In this document: piece after piece, positions 12,251 to 22,437 of the stretch
Layout of the letters: each line of letters starts with the position of its first letter
How positions within the stretch are numbered: the first letter of the stretch is position 1
DNA from: Mercenaria mercenaria
Lineage: Eukaryota; Mollusca; Bivalvia; Venerida; Veneridae
Reading direction: 5' to 3'
NCBI RefSeq assembly: GCF_021730395.1
Contig: NW_026463112.1
Span: forward strand, 1-64,000
DNA: 64,000 bases
Notes under the pieces: model-generated
Database searches by the model: none
What the model saw: only the letters and a program-made list of their open reading frames with translations
What the model was told of the DNA's origin: nothing
Made by a program: the position numbers and the translations under genes

Positions 12251-15200
12251 ATTATTTGTTTATTTAAATATTTTCACAATTTTCCAATGTATGCCCCATA
12301 TAAATGTACATTTTTAAAAAAAAAAAAATATAGGTTATGCAACGCGCGAGTCATACGCAGTCGAGTGCATTAGCACAATTTCTACAGCAACTTTCGCTGT
12401 ACTCATCTTCCGAAATATTAATACCCAAACTCGCTCAATTATGTACCACAAGTCTGTTTTTTCTTGACCATGAAACAAGCGCTGTCTTTCTTTTCCGTTT
12501 TCTTTCATTTCTGCACATAGAATACATTTGAATTTTTTTTGATGTAATGGTTAATTTTACCATATCACGTTCTTTAGGTGGAGATTCCCAAATTAACAAT
12601 TAATAAAACCTTAAATTCATAAAAAAGATCCTGAGTTTATGTTATTTCCAACTAATTATCCACATACAATATTTTCACACTTACATTTACTATTAAACTT
12701 TTGAATCATGAATGGGCTCAATATTATACTTTTCCAGAAAATAACAACATCTTGGATGTTTTCTCAAATGACCCTTATCAAATTGGTAAGGAGAACTTGT
12801 CATTAGGTAGGATAGTTAATTGCCTTACAATTGATAGGGTTCTCAGTAGTTAACAGTTTACAGGGGTAATCAAGGGTTACATTGGCCAACTTTCACCAGG
12901 CTGTATGGTTCAGCCATCAGATAAAATGTGCTATTTTAGAGGCTAAAGATTTTCTTATTTTGCTTGCAGTATTTATATAAAAAATAACCATGCAGCCAGG
13001 GAGCCAGGCTATGTCAGAATCTACTTGCTTGAATTTGAAATAAAAACACTCAATCGGCCTATGATTTCGATAGTTCAAAAGGCATGCACGCCAAATCTAG
13101 AAAAAAAGACACATCTTGAAATAACATCCTGAATGATTGGACTGATTTTAAAAAAAATTCAAAGAAGTTTTCTTCTGTGACCCTTTCTCAAGAATGTTCA
13201 ACTTGTTTTGTTTTATGAAAAGAAGGCGATTAGTAGGCTTGGTAAACTTTATAATTTATACCGGTGGAAAATACATAAAAAATCTTGCTTTATTATGAAA
13301 TAGTTTCACATGCTTGTTTTTTTTTGTCGGTCTTCTACGCTGTTTGTATCATTTAATTTGATTTGTAAAAGAAAATACCCACCAGAGGGCATGATCATAT
13401 TACCATATATGTACAGCTGTACTAAATTAGTAATATATCTCTTTAGCATTTCAAAATGAATTGCACAACACTAGTTTTTTTTTTCTTTCTTTTTTTTTTT
13501 TTTTTTTTTTGGAAGAGCTAAAACCTCTCAAGGAGAAAAGGTAATGCTAAATTTGAATATTTCTACAAATGAGATACAACATTAAAGTATGTATCTTATA
13601 TTTTTAATAATATATTGTATTTTGATACGGAACTAAGGTAGGTCACAAGTATTTAGTTTTTATGCCCTTAGATAAGACTTCTATTCAAAATTACGCCCTT
13701 ACAGGGATAATTGTATGTCAAAACTGGTATAGCTTTACACTCGGGGACTTTAAGAACGCTTTATGCATCTATGGCAATTATTTCATTCTTGCAAGATGTA
13801 TTCAAGTATGTTTATGTTCAATTATTAGTATTCATTTACTATTATCCGATATGGGGGTATAGTTTGTGATACTTTTGTGATACTTGATTCAAGAAAATTG
13901 AAGCGTGACTGTTATCGCCTGTGCACGTTGTACAAAATTCACAACGCACATTTATAAAACTTAAGGCGGTATCACATTTGAATTTCCAGTGAATGACCAA
14001 AAAATAAAAAGAATGTTCAGTTGCTTTTAAATATCATAACGTTATGATACAACCTGATGTTTTCTTTACCCCTAAGAAAGGAACAGTTTTCATATCTTAT
14101 CGAGTATTGATACCCTAATAACGACAATAAACTAAAACAATAGAAATTCCTATGTGACTTCAGTGATGTCAGCAAAATAATTGAAGCACAAATATTGAGT
14201 TAGAATGTGTAGTAAGTTACATATTATAATCATTGACAGGTCTCAAAAACTAATGACAAAACTTTGACAGGTGTATGTCGATTCATGTCAGACCTAATTA
14301 TAATTTTCTTCTCAATTCTACTTTCCAGTTTGATTTTCTTTAAAAGGGTTTTCTATACTGTAGCTAATAACTTACACATTAAAACAATAAAACTTAACTT
14401 GCTGTCATTTTGTCTATCCAAATCCCATTAGAATTCATATTGTTTCAATCATCTGTTACTAATTAGGGGTATTCAAAGGGATGCAATTAGATAAAACACA
14501 TCCCTTATTTTGACATAGATATTTGGGATTAATCTAATAAGCACATATATAACATAATTTTATTTTCAGTTCTGTAATACAATAATGCTGAAAATATCTC
14601 AGCCTCGACGTGTCATTTAATGTTATTACTTATACACGTCGACTACAAACTTATAAACTGGGTTTCTGCTAAAATTTCCGGCTTTCATTAAATTAAATAT
14701 CTATTTTCAAAATCAGTATGGACTTTTATTTTTCATAGCAGTTGCGTTTTTCAACATCTTTTCTTGAAACGCAGAGAGCAGAAATATCAAATACTAAACG
14801 GTTTAACCGGTATGGGAAAGCCACCAAAATGATATTGGTCAGGCTGCGGCTCTGAGATTCCGCGTCTGACCTAACAAAACGAACATTCAATATTACGTCA
14901 ACGTCATCTACACTGATGTATTGCAACGTGATAATCAAAATGTCCTTTTATCATTGGACAATGAGTCAAATGTTTTATCATTTAATGGTGTAACCACTTG
15001 AAATAGATGTTCAATACCTTTTTTCCGGCGACGACAACCGGATCTCAGTATATCCGAATAAAACTTCCTCGAATATGAACTTCCTAAGCGATAGTCTTTT
15101 AGCACAGACACATTACAACTTTATTACCTTTATTAACTATTTATATTTCATAAATACATGCATATACATTTCTGGATCATTTGTTTAATTTATAGATGGA

Positions 15201-15522
15201 TTGTTTTTAAAGTTCTTGGGTGTATTCTATACTGTCAAAATTATTACAACACCAAAGGTGTCTCATTGTTATTGTATTTGAAAATTTAGTATTTCTTACG
15301 TTTGGAGTAGTTCGGATAAATTTCATTTATTAGTAGATAATTTAGACTTTGTCATCTTTGTTTTTTTAATGTTACACTCTTCTGCTAGTCAACGTTTTTT
15401 TGGCGCGTTACAGTTTATTTTACGTTATGGTATCGTAACGTCATATCCGTAGCAATGTTATTATTATTGAGAAAGCAATGAGCATGGTCGAAATGTGATG
15501 TAATAATCTCAGAACATTTGTA
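12251..15522. other. Intergenic with low-complexity tracts
   Basis: No gene recognised. Contains poly-A near 12,317 and a T-rich/CT tract at about 13,472-13,511. A 70-codon minus-strand frame (14,726-14,938) sits in locally GC-richer DNA but shows no domain and no clear splice or polyA context. Confidence 0.4.
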
Positions 15523-15554
15523 CTTGATAAAGGCGAATAAAGCCGAAACGTTGT
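15523..15554 (+). other. Degenerate hammerhead-like / Penelope-type motif
   Basis: The string reads ttgataaa, then ggcgaataaagcc, then gaaacgtt. It has a short stem (GGC/GCC) followed by GAAAC, the layout found in hammerhead ribozymes of Penelope-like elements, but the CTGATGA box is changed to TTGATAA. Probably a Penelope-like relic. Weak on its own. Confidence 0.3.
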
Positions 15555-15924
15555 ATAAAACAGATTTGTTTATAAATAAATAATCGTCAACAGAACATTT
15601 ATGCTGTCGTCCTTCTAACGTTTATAGTAAGAGATCACTTCGATGTGCTTGAAGATATCGAAAGTTGGTAGAAGCGACTGATCCCAACTGTTAAAACATG
15701 TAGATAACATCGTGTATTAACACAACAACAGTAACACAGCGATCGGATTAGATAATTTAAAAACCAATAACTGATGACTTCAAACAAATAATGTGGTTTA
15801 AATATATTTTCACTACAATAATATTCATTCCGTAAAAGTGCATCACCGTTTTACTTTAATATGATCACGGTAACATTACAGCATTTCAGGAAATTATATT
15901 TGTGAACTTGATGCTATCACAAAG
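15555..15924. other. Intergenic, nothing recognised
   Basis: AT-rich sequence with no open frame or repeat that I could identify. Confidence 0.4.
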
Positions 15925-16110
15925 TAATATAAACCCCGAAGACACATTTGAAGTTTCAATTCAATATCTGTATATATATATAGTTTTGGAGAAATAAGCT
16001 TGCATGGTTACCTTTAGCCAGATTTTTTTAATCCAAAAGGGGGCATAATTTGGCCAAAATACATGGACTTGACCCAGTGCGGTTAGTAATTGAAACAGAG
16101 ATATACACTG
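15925..16110 (-). repeat. Single reverse copy of the 10.8-12.2 kb monomer
   Basis: Contains the reverse complement of the array words: ccccgaagacacat, gtttcaattcaatatctg, aaaagggggcataatttgg and ggacttgacccagtg. It is about one monomer long, inverted relative to the main array 4 kb away, so the family is dispersed as well as tandem. Confidence 0.75.
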
Positions 16111-16148
16111 ATACAGTATTTCCTATTTATCTTTGTTGCAAAACTACG

Positions 16149-16182
16149 ATACAATACAATACAATACAATACAATACAATAC
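16149..16182. repeat. (ACAAT)n microsatellite
   Basis: About seven clean copies of the pentamer acaat. Confidence 0.9.
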
Positions 16183-16394
16183 ATTTTATTTAAAGTCAGC
16201 AAGATATCATAGAAGAAAGAGAAGCTCGAAAAGAGCGTTTAAAACCAACTGATATAGCATATATTAAGTGAACAAATAAAAAAGAGCTACAAAAACGGAC
16301 ACAAAAAGAAAGCATATAAAGCACTCAAATACAAAGCAAAGCATATGTCACAGTATAGAACTCGAATATTAAAACGGGGAGAAAATGTGTAGTC

Positions 16395-16466
16395 GGCCGG
16401 ATAGCTCAGTCGGTAGAGCATCGGAACGGTATTACGAGGCCCCGGGTTCGAGTCCTGGTCTGGCTG
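16395..16466 (+). tRNA. tRNA-like cloverleaf, left arm (probably not a functional tRNA)
   Basis: A 72 nt cloverleaf can be drawn. The acceptor stem pairs GGCCGGA with TCTGGCT using two wobbles. The D arm is GCTC-AGTCGGTA-GAGC. The anticodon stem TCGGA/TACGA has one mismatch. The variable loop is 4 nt and the T arm is CCGGG-TTCGAGT-CCTGG. Box A and box B are recognisable. The anticodon loop reads ACGGTAT, which would give GGT (threonine), but position 33 is C rather than the near-universal U, and the copy is embedded in a palindrome. I therefore read it as a tRNA-derived repeat. Confidence 0.5.
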
Positions 16467-16506
16467 CACATTTTTTTTTCAAATGTAAGAGGGTGAGAAA
16501 AATGTG

Positions 16507-16578
16507 CAGCCAGACCTGGACTCGAACCCGGGGCCTCGGAACACCGTTCCGATGCTCTACCGACTGACCTATCCGACC
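16507..16578 (-). tRNA. tRNA-like cloverleaf, right arm (inverted copy)
   Basis: The inverted partner of the 16,395 copy. The anticodon stem is perfect here (TCGGA/TCCGA) while the D stem has a mismatch (GGTC/GAGC). The loop reads ACGGTGT, again with C at position 33. The two arms have each lost different pairs, which argues for a shared repeat ancestor rather than two working tRNA genes. Confidence 0.45.
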
Positions 16579-16639
16579 GACTACACATTTTCTCCTCGTT
16601 TTAATATTCAAGTTCTATACCGTGACACATAGTTAATAT

Positions 16640-17045
16640 ATTATACAAGCAAAGCAAAAGTAAAATCTGGATGGATTATGCTTATCTTGACCGGTGGCCT
16701 AAAATTGATTTAGAATATACGGTAAGGATACTGAAGGGAAAAAACGGACACAATTGTACATACTACAGAAGTGCTAAGAACGCGTGTCCTTTCAAACCAG
16801 GTCCGAGAAGAACACATTGGCATGATCATCTCAGATTTTGAAATAAAAACAAGCATATATAATTATGATAAGGAGGCAAGCAGGCAACACACTTAAAACA
16901 AAATGCAGGAATAAGTTACAAAAAGCTCTAAAAGTATAATTATGATGAAAAAAAATAATTATAGACGAACAAGTTCTATCTACTTAAGGACTGGAATAAG
17001 GATAATAATATATAATTGAACTGGAAGAATCATGCGAAAATAATC
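16640..17045. other. Intergenic, nothing recognised
   Basis: AT-rich sequence between the tRNA-like palindrome and the LINE fragment. No frame or repeat of note. Confidence 0.4.
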
Positions 17046-17800
17046 AAACAGACAAGAAGCAGGGATTGGTAAAGGCAAGAATGTCACTGCATTGTGGACA
17101 ATTTATACTTCCCGACAAGCCACACAAATACATTTCTTGCCTAACCAGAAAGATTTTTAAAATTATTAAAAAAATTTGTTTGCCGAAACCTGTAAGGTAA
17201 GGAGTTCCACAATACAAGGGCAGCATACCTAAAACTGTTCATACCAAATTTAGTTGTACTGACCTGAGGTACCTGCAATATATTAAAATACTTGAAATAT
17301 ATTAATTTGAACGTTTATTTATTAGGTCTGATAAAACTTGAGGTGCATAATTATTTAATATTGTTAAGGTGCCAATAGCTATTATTCTTTGTCTTTTTAC
17401 ATTTAATGATGATAACTGTGCTTTAACTAATTTATGTGGAACCATACAATAAGAGTTTGGCTTTGTCTTTGAAGTACGGCAACTAGTTTTTATAGTAAGG
17501 TGTATGAAAAGACAATCATCTGCATAATTAAGGAGACTTCCATCTTTAATGAAATAAAAGATATCGTTTATAAAAGCATTAAAAATGGAGCCAAAAATGG
17601 AATCTTGAGGAACATATTTGTTAGTTACAGTCAATCTGCTGACCATGTTTGATACTTTAATTTACTGTTTCCTATTTGATACGCACGATGTCGTTAATTG
17701 TATGGATTGAGAGAGTTTGCAGAGAAAAATTTCAGGAAAACAGTCAAACGCTCTTGAAAGGTCCTTTAAGATTGTGGCAACATAGCCGAAGGATGGTTAT
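17046..17800 (-). pseudogene. LINE reverse transcriptase fragment (CR1/jockey-like)
   Basis: The longest frame (17,302-17,646) contains VPQDSIFGSIFNAFINDIF followed by LLNYADDCLF. These are the conserved reverse transcriptase blocks VPQGSILGP..FINDI and YADD of non-LTR elements, with the first glycine pair changed. Downstream in another frame, LKYFNILQVPQVSTTKFG and NSFRYAALVLWNSLP match the C-terminal end typical of CR1/jockey-group ORF2 proteins. Upstream sequence (to about 17,800) holds a diverged DLS-AFD-type block. Stops and frame changes show it is dead. The 5' half of ORF2, including the endonuclease, is missing, as expected of a 5'-truncated LINE copy. Confidence 0.78.
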
Positions 17801-18474
17801 AGTCTTTTACAAACGCGTTTAGATATTTAATTGTGACAAATGTAGTACAATAATATTTAAAAAAAAAAACTGAAATGTATTTTGAACTCAGTAAACATAT
17901 ATCAATGTAACCTATCAGTTGTTGAAATAAGAAGAACACATTACTTTACCAAAATCTGATTAATTAACTTTTTAGCAGTTTTCATTAAGGGAAAATATAA
18001 AAACAACAATATGGGAACGCTGTTTTAGATTTAATATATGACTTATGGAAATCTAATCTTAACTCACAGACCGTTTTTCAAAGTACTTCTGCAGGGAAAT
18101 GTTTCTTGTTATACATATCTAAGATGATTAACTTGGTCCTCTTGTTGAAATTTACCACCAGGTCAGCACAAGAAAGAAACGTTAGGTTTTTTTTATCTAG
18201 TTATTTTAATCTATTTTAATAATACAAATGTAGTATAAAACTTGCGTCGCTTCTGTGTATAACTTTTACTGAAAATTTATGTTTTAGTTGTAATTCGTGC
18301 TTATTTCGGCCTATTCATGAAACACAATTCAGAGCAGTATGAATGTGCGATAATGATACATTTTCTGTACAGGTAACAAGAAGTCTTTTGAGTAACTCCG
18401 CAATATGCATTATTTTACATGTTACTCATCACCCTATTTCACTTTAAATATAAAATGTTATACTTATATTGTAG
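17801..18474. other. Sequence upstream of the TRIM-like gene exons
   Basis: AT-rich, no large frame. It ends in taaaatgttatacttatattgtag, a plausible branch/pyrimidine and AG acceptor for the small exon that follows (written as its last bases, ttatattgtag). Earlier exons of the TRIM-like gene may lie here or further left; none was identified. Confidence 0.35.
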
Positions 18475-18513
18475 ATATCAAGGCGGCGACAAAAGAACTC
18501 AAAACTTTACAAG
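18475..18513 (+). CDS. Candidate 39 bp internal exon of the TRIM-like gene
   Basis: The segment is bounded by ttgtag on the left and a strong donor, ag|gtaagaa, on the right. It reads IKAATKELKTLQ in one open frame and leaves one spare base (g). The main exon at 20,050 starts with two bases (tt) that complete this to GTT and continue in the frame of the big ORF, so splicing would give ...KTLQVPPPDEKIQ. Phase agreement and good splice signals support it. The residues would extend the charged linker before the B-box. A match by chance is possible because the exon is so short. It needs transcript support. Confidence 0.5.
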
Positions 18514-20049
18514 GTAAGAATATTAACTTCGTTCAAAAACTTTAAAGGAAGAAACGTTTCAACGTTTGGCGTGACCTAATTCCGACATAACCGTTTTGCT
18601 TTGCATCTGGAATTCTGTAGTAATGTCTAATAGCTATTGCGGAGCTTGAAGTAGATCGTGTACTGCATTGTTCTATTAATGGTAAATTCTAGCATAAATT
18701 GTTGCTTTGAATATCAGACTTTGTTATTAATTTCTAGCAAGTACTAGTATGCTACAAAATGTATGTTAAGTATTTTAACATTTTTGGTCGAAAGTGTCAA
18801 TGTGTCAAAACTCAGAACACAGAATTTCTAACCAAATGTATACATATAAATTTCTTAAATCAAAAGGAAGCTACTCTTAAATATCAATTGATTTTCATAA
18901 TTTGGCTTGGATTCCTTTTGAGGACATTTTTCCTGTATTTTCATAAGTTAGGCTTTACATTATAAATATGTTGGAATAAATCTGCCCGCTTAGCTCAATA
19001 GGGAGAGCGTCGGTCTACGGATCGCGGGGTCATGAGATCGATCCTCTGGTGGGGCGTATGTTCTCCATGACGATTTGATAAAAGACATTATATCTGAAAT
19101 CACTTGCCCCCTACCTCTGATTTATGTGGTAAAGTTGGCAGCTACTTCCAGAGAACAGGTTTGTACTGGTACAGAATCCAGGAACACTAGTTAGGATAAC
19201 TGCCCACCGTTACATGACTGAAATACTGTTGAAAAACGGCGTTAAACCCAAAACAAACGGTTCTTACATTATTTCTAGTAGATCTATATATGTTATAGGT
19301 ATCGCACAGTAATAAGGCGCTTTGAAATGTAAACAAACAAAACAATAGCATAAATTTAAGTCAATACACAACGTTTACGCTGCAGAGAGTAATTCCTCTT
19401 TGGCCGAGCTGTATTGGTATCCGTCTTATACTTTTCCGTCGGGAGTTTGATTCCTGGACCCGTAAAGAAGTATTTTGAAAACTGTATTTAATTTCTTCTT
19501 TTTTTTCAACAGGATTCAACGAAAACAACAAAAGTTTGTCAATCTAGTGCTAACTTTGTTCACTAACTTGTATATTCATTGTTAATAATAAATCATGTTC
19601 AAATATGCTTCATCTTTCATATGATCTAATGTTTTAGGCGTTTATGAATAAATAAGAAATCAGAGAAAAATAAACTTACACAAAGTGTTTTAATTAAATG
19701 CAAAATAAAAAAAATGACGGATGCAATTAAGGTTCGAACCATCAAAATTATCACTACAAAATAATTAAAAGTCTCTCCATTCAACCTACTGCGCCATCAA
19801 GCCAACTATTGATCTTACATTTAATATCTTTCCTTTTAAAAGATATTGCTAAGTACTGATTGTTTATTTACATGTTGCTGAAAATCAAAACGCCATAATG
19901 CTGTGCGGTACTTACAGATGCATTTCGTCCAAAATAATAATGTGAGTGTTTCACATCAAAATTAAAACTCTTACACTTACACCAGTTCCTATTGTTGCAA
20001 TTTTTAAGCAGTACATACATAAGTACTATTTGCTCATCCTGTATTAAAG
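18514..20049 (+). other. Proposed intron of the TRIM-like gene
   Basis: Runs from the gtaagaa donor to the acceptor tcctgtattaaag. It contains a SINE (18,964-19,263). It also holds two weaker tRNA-like stretches: about 19,396-19,470 (plus; D-arm-like ggccgagctgtattggt and T-arm-like gggagtttgattcct) and about 19,733-19,806 (minus; box A-like tggcgcagtagg and box B ggttcgaacc). These look like tRNA pseudogenes or SINE heads. Confidence 0.45.
18964..19263 (+). mobile_element. tRNA-derived SINE with 9 bp target duplication
   Basis: The 5' part is tRNA-like (box A tagctcaatagggagag; box B-like gagatcgatcc). The body runs through gtatgttctccatgacg to the tail ctgaaatactgttgaaaaacg and gcgttaaacccaaaacaaac. 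The sequence ttacattat occurs at 18,955-18,963 and again at 19,264-19,272, a clean target-site duplication. A second, shorter copy in reverse lies at 60,602-60,772, which proves it is a dispersed family. Confidence 0.88.
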
Positions 20050-21527
20050 TTCCTCCACCCGATGAAAAGATACAAGACTTGCAAGAAACGGATGAAACAG
20101 AAGATATAGGCACATGTGATCAACACAAAGAGAGAATTTCATTCTTCTGTGAAACAGACAACACTCTTTGCTGTCATACGTGCAAAAAGGAGCAGCATGA
20201 AAAATGTAAAGGCATTGAACCAGTATCTGAGGAAATATTAGGGTGGCAATGCAATCCAGCACTGGAAATACCACGACTTCAGACTGAAGCTCGGTTGCTT
20301 AGTAATTGGATTTCATCCGTTGAAAAAACACATAACAAAGGAGAAGTAACTATTGCTGCAAAATTTGATGCACAGAGGAACGCTTTCCTAAAACAAACCG
20401 AAATGGAAGAAAAATCACTAAAACGGAAGGCAAAAATAGTCAGAGATACGACATTAATCGAGATAGAGGCATATCGCAGCCACTGTGAGGACTTTCTAGC
20501 AAAAACCGAACAAGCGAAACTTTCACTGATAAATATGGCTACAAGTGACAAAAAAACGGAAAATGTCATCGCTAAACTTACATTGGAGAAACTTGCAAAG
20601 GATCTAAATTCATTTCCAGATATACATCTACCTTTATGCAATTTTGACGATTTTGAATGTGAATGGAAATTTGAACATAGTGAGTGGACTCAGATACAAG
20701 AAATGGTGAGTCCTGAGCAGAGCCCTGTGCAGCTGTGTCGGATCGGTTCTTTTGAAATAAAGTCGAGTGAAGACGATGCAGATGTACCCTTTTTCACGGG
20801 TATTGATTATCTACCTGACGGTAGACTGGTTGTCGCGGATTACAACAACCGTAAATGCTTGGTTTTCAATGAGAAGCTTATGAAAGTAGGATCACATCAG
20901 TTATCGTATCATCCAGAGAGTTTAGCCGCTGTATCTGAGGCGGAAGTGGCGATAACAAGTGGTTGTCGTTACAAGATAGATATTCTTCGTGTCAGCAAAT
21001 CTAATGAAATAACTTTATTAAGGACATGTGAAGTAACGGTTAGCTATGACTCTATATGTCTGAAGGACGATGGACACTTTGTTGTTGGAACTAAAGATGA
21101 TTCCAGAACATTTCGAATTGTATCTCTGTCAGGAAAAGAGGGAGATTTCAACATCCCGAACAAGAAAGATCCTGAATGCCAAATTCAATGCAAGTATATA
21201 AGAAACAGAGAAAAAATTGCTGTAACTGATAAAAAAAATGTATTTGTGTACGATATAGCGACCAAGCAAAAGGTTGTCGTTGACGAGGACGCCAGGATAG
21301 CTGAGCCAGAAGGGGTAGCAGTAGGACCGTTCGATTGCATCTTTGTATGTAGCGGAGGAACAAACAGCATTGTACAGCTTTCTCCCTTGGGGCATGTCTT
21401 AACATCTCATAATATAGATATGTTGTCTCCACAAGCAATTTGCTTTTCACAAGACAAAACAAAGCTTGCTGTTGCAAACTGTTGTCTTGGTAATCAATGT
21501 TTGCAAGTATTCGAAGTAGTTATATGA
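20050..21527 (+). CDS. TRIM-like protein, B-box / coiled-coil / NHL-like propeller, last exon
   Basis: An open frame of about 490 codons ending in TGA. There is no ATG near its start, so I place the start at a splice acceptor (aaag|ttcctccaccc). A B-box type 2 zinc site follows about 23 residues in: C-x2-H-x7-C-x2-D-x4-C-x2-C-x4-H-x2-C, all eight ligands present (CDQHKERISFFCETD and CCHTCKKEQHEKC). A coiled coil covers roughly the next 120 residues (KQTEMEEKSLKRKAKIVRD and similar). The C-terminal 260 residues contain repeated blocks such as GIDYLPDGRLVVADYNN and PEGVAVGPFDCIFVCSGG that fit an NHL-like beta-propeller. No RING finger is seen; it may be absent, or lie in unseen upstream exons. 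Family members act as ubiquitin ligases or signalling scaffolds, often in innate immunity, with the propeller binding RNA or protein. Without a RING, ligase activity cannot be claimed. The exon looks intact and under constraint (no stops, higher GC than flanks). Confidence 0.88.
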
Positions 21528-21569
21528 TATAGTGTAAATACATAAAAGTCTCCAAAAATTCACTGAAAC

Positions 21570-22429
21570 TAGGGATGTCAACGGATATCCGGATATCCGG
21601 TTATTCGGTCACGGGTCCGAATATTCGGATCTTATTTAAGTATTCGAATATTCGGTAGTACTATACAGATTACTGAAATATTTATTTTCATGTTCATAGC
21701 ATTATAATTTTTCGTCACGTAGATAGCGTGTCAAAACGCAATACACAGTCGCCATGGTGATGACACCTACCCGACAGGTGTGCAAAACATACTTGTCATC
21801 TTAGCTAGTCCTGTCTGATCAAACAATGCAATTTATTTAATATTGCCAATTATTAATAATAATTATTCCTAATTTAAAACACGTGTTTACAAATCGTCGG
21901 CAAATAATGCATCTTTAAAGGAAAGACGCAAGAGAGTGCGAAAGTGATAATTAGTACACGTGCATTATATATGCTCTTTTATTGACGCCGGCTGCAACAA
22001 ATATTTGTCGATAAATGTCAGCGCTGCACTTGATAATCTGTTCGTGTATTTAAAGAAACAAATCCGTCATTTTATACTGAGTTTGCAATTATATAAAGCC
22101 TATTTTTGAGAGAATATATATTTTGGACCCGGACTTATATAAATAATTACATATAACTGACAGAAGGGATTCGAATCCTTCCAATTTGCATAATAAAACT
22201 AAACCGAAAGTAGAAAAAGCTTGTCAGAGTTACCTTTCTTCTATTTCAAAATGGTGACCGCTAATTTATTGCAAGTACGACGGGTCCAAGAAAAACGTCA
22301 TAAGTCCTTATATAAATACGTTTAGGTCATCAGAAAAAGAGGTTATGTGCGGGAACGAATATCCGGATTTTCGTTCGGATGGTTGACCGAATATTTGGAT
22401 ACCAGTTTTGGTATTCGTTGACATCCCTA
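21570..22429. mobile_element. hAT-type MITE with perfect 8 bp TSD
   Basis: Ends are TAGGGATGTCAACG and its exact complement CGTTGACATCCCTA, 14 bp perfect terminal inverted repeats of the hAT TAGGG type. Both sides are flanked by actgaaac (21,562-21,569 and 22,430-22,437), an 8 bp duplication as hAT transposases make. Subterminal regions at both ends are rich in gaatatccgg-like words, possible transposase binding sites. The 860 bp interior has no transposase frame, so it is non-autonomous. It starts 43 bp after the TRIM-like stop codon, so it probably lies in or near the 3' UTR. Confidence 0.93.
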
Positions 22430-22437
22430 ACTGAAAC

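Larger units (their letters stand above)
16346..16627. repeat. Palindrome with a tRNA-like unit in each arm
   Basis: Two arms of about 120 bp in opposite orientation with a spacer of about 30 bp. The arms match from tgtcacagtatagaactcg on the left to its complement at 16,627, through the sequence aaaatgtgtagtcgg, and across a complete tRNA-like sequence. Differences between arms are few (about ten). This could be two SINE heads in inverted orientation or a MITE whose terminal inverted repeats are tRNA-derived. Confidence 0.8.

Noticed and set aside
14726-14938. 70-codon minus-strand frame in GC-richer DNA
   Set aside because: No domain, no clear splice acceptor or polyA signal; not enough to call a gene.
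16395-16466. Functional tRNA-Thr(GGT)
   Set aside because: C at position 33, a mismatch in the anticodon stem and the palindromic context point to a tRNA-derived repeat.
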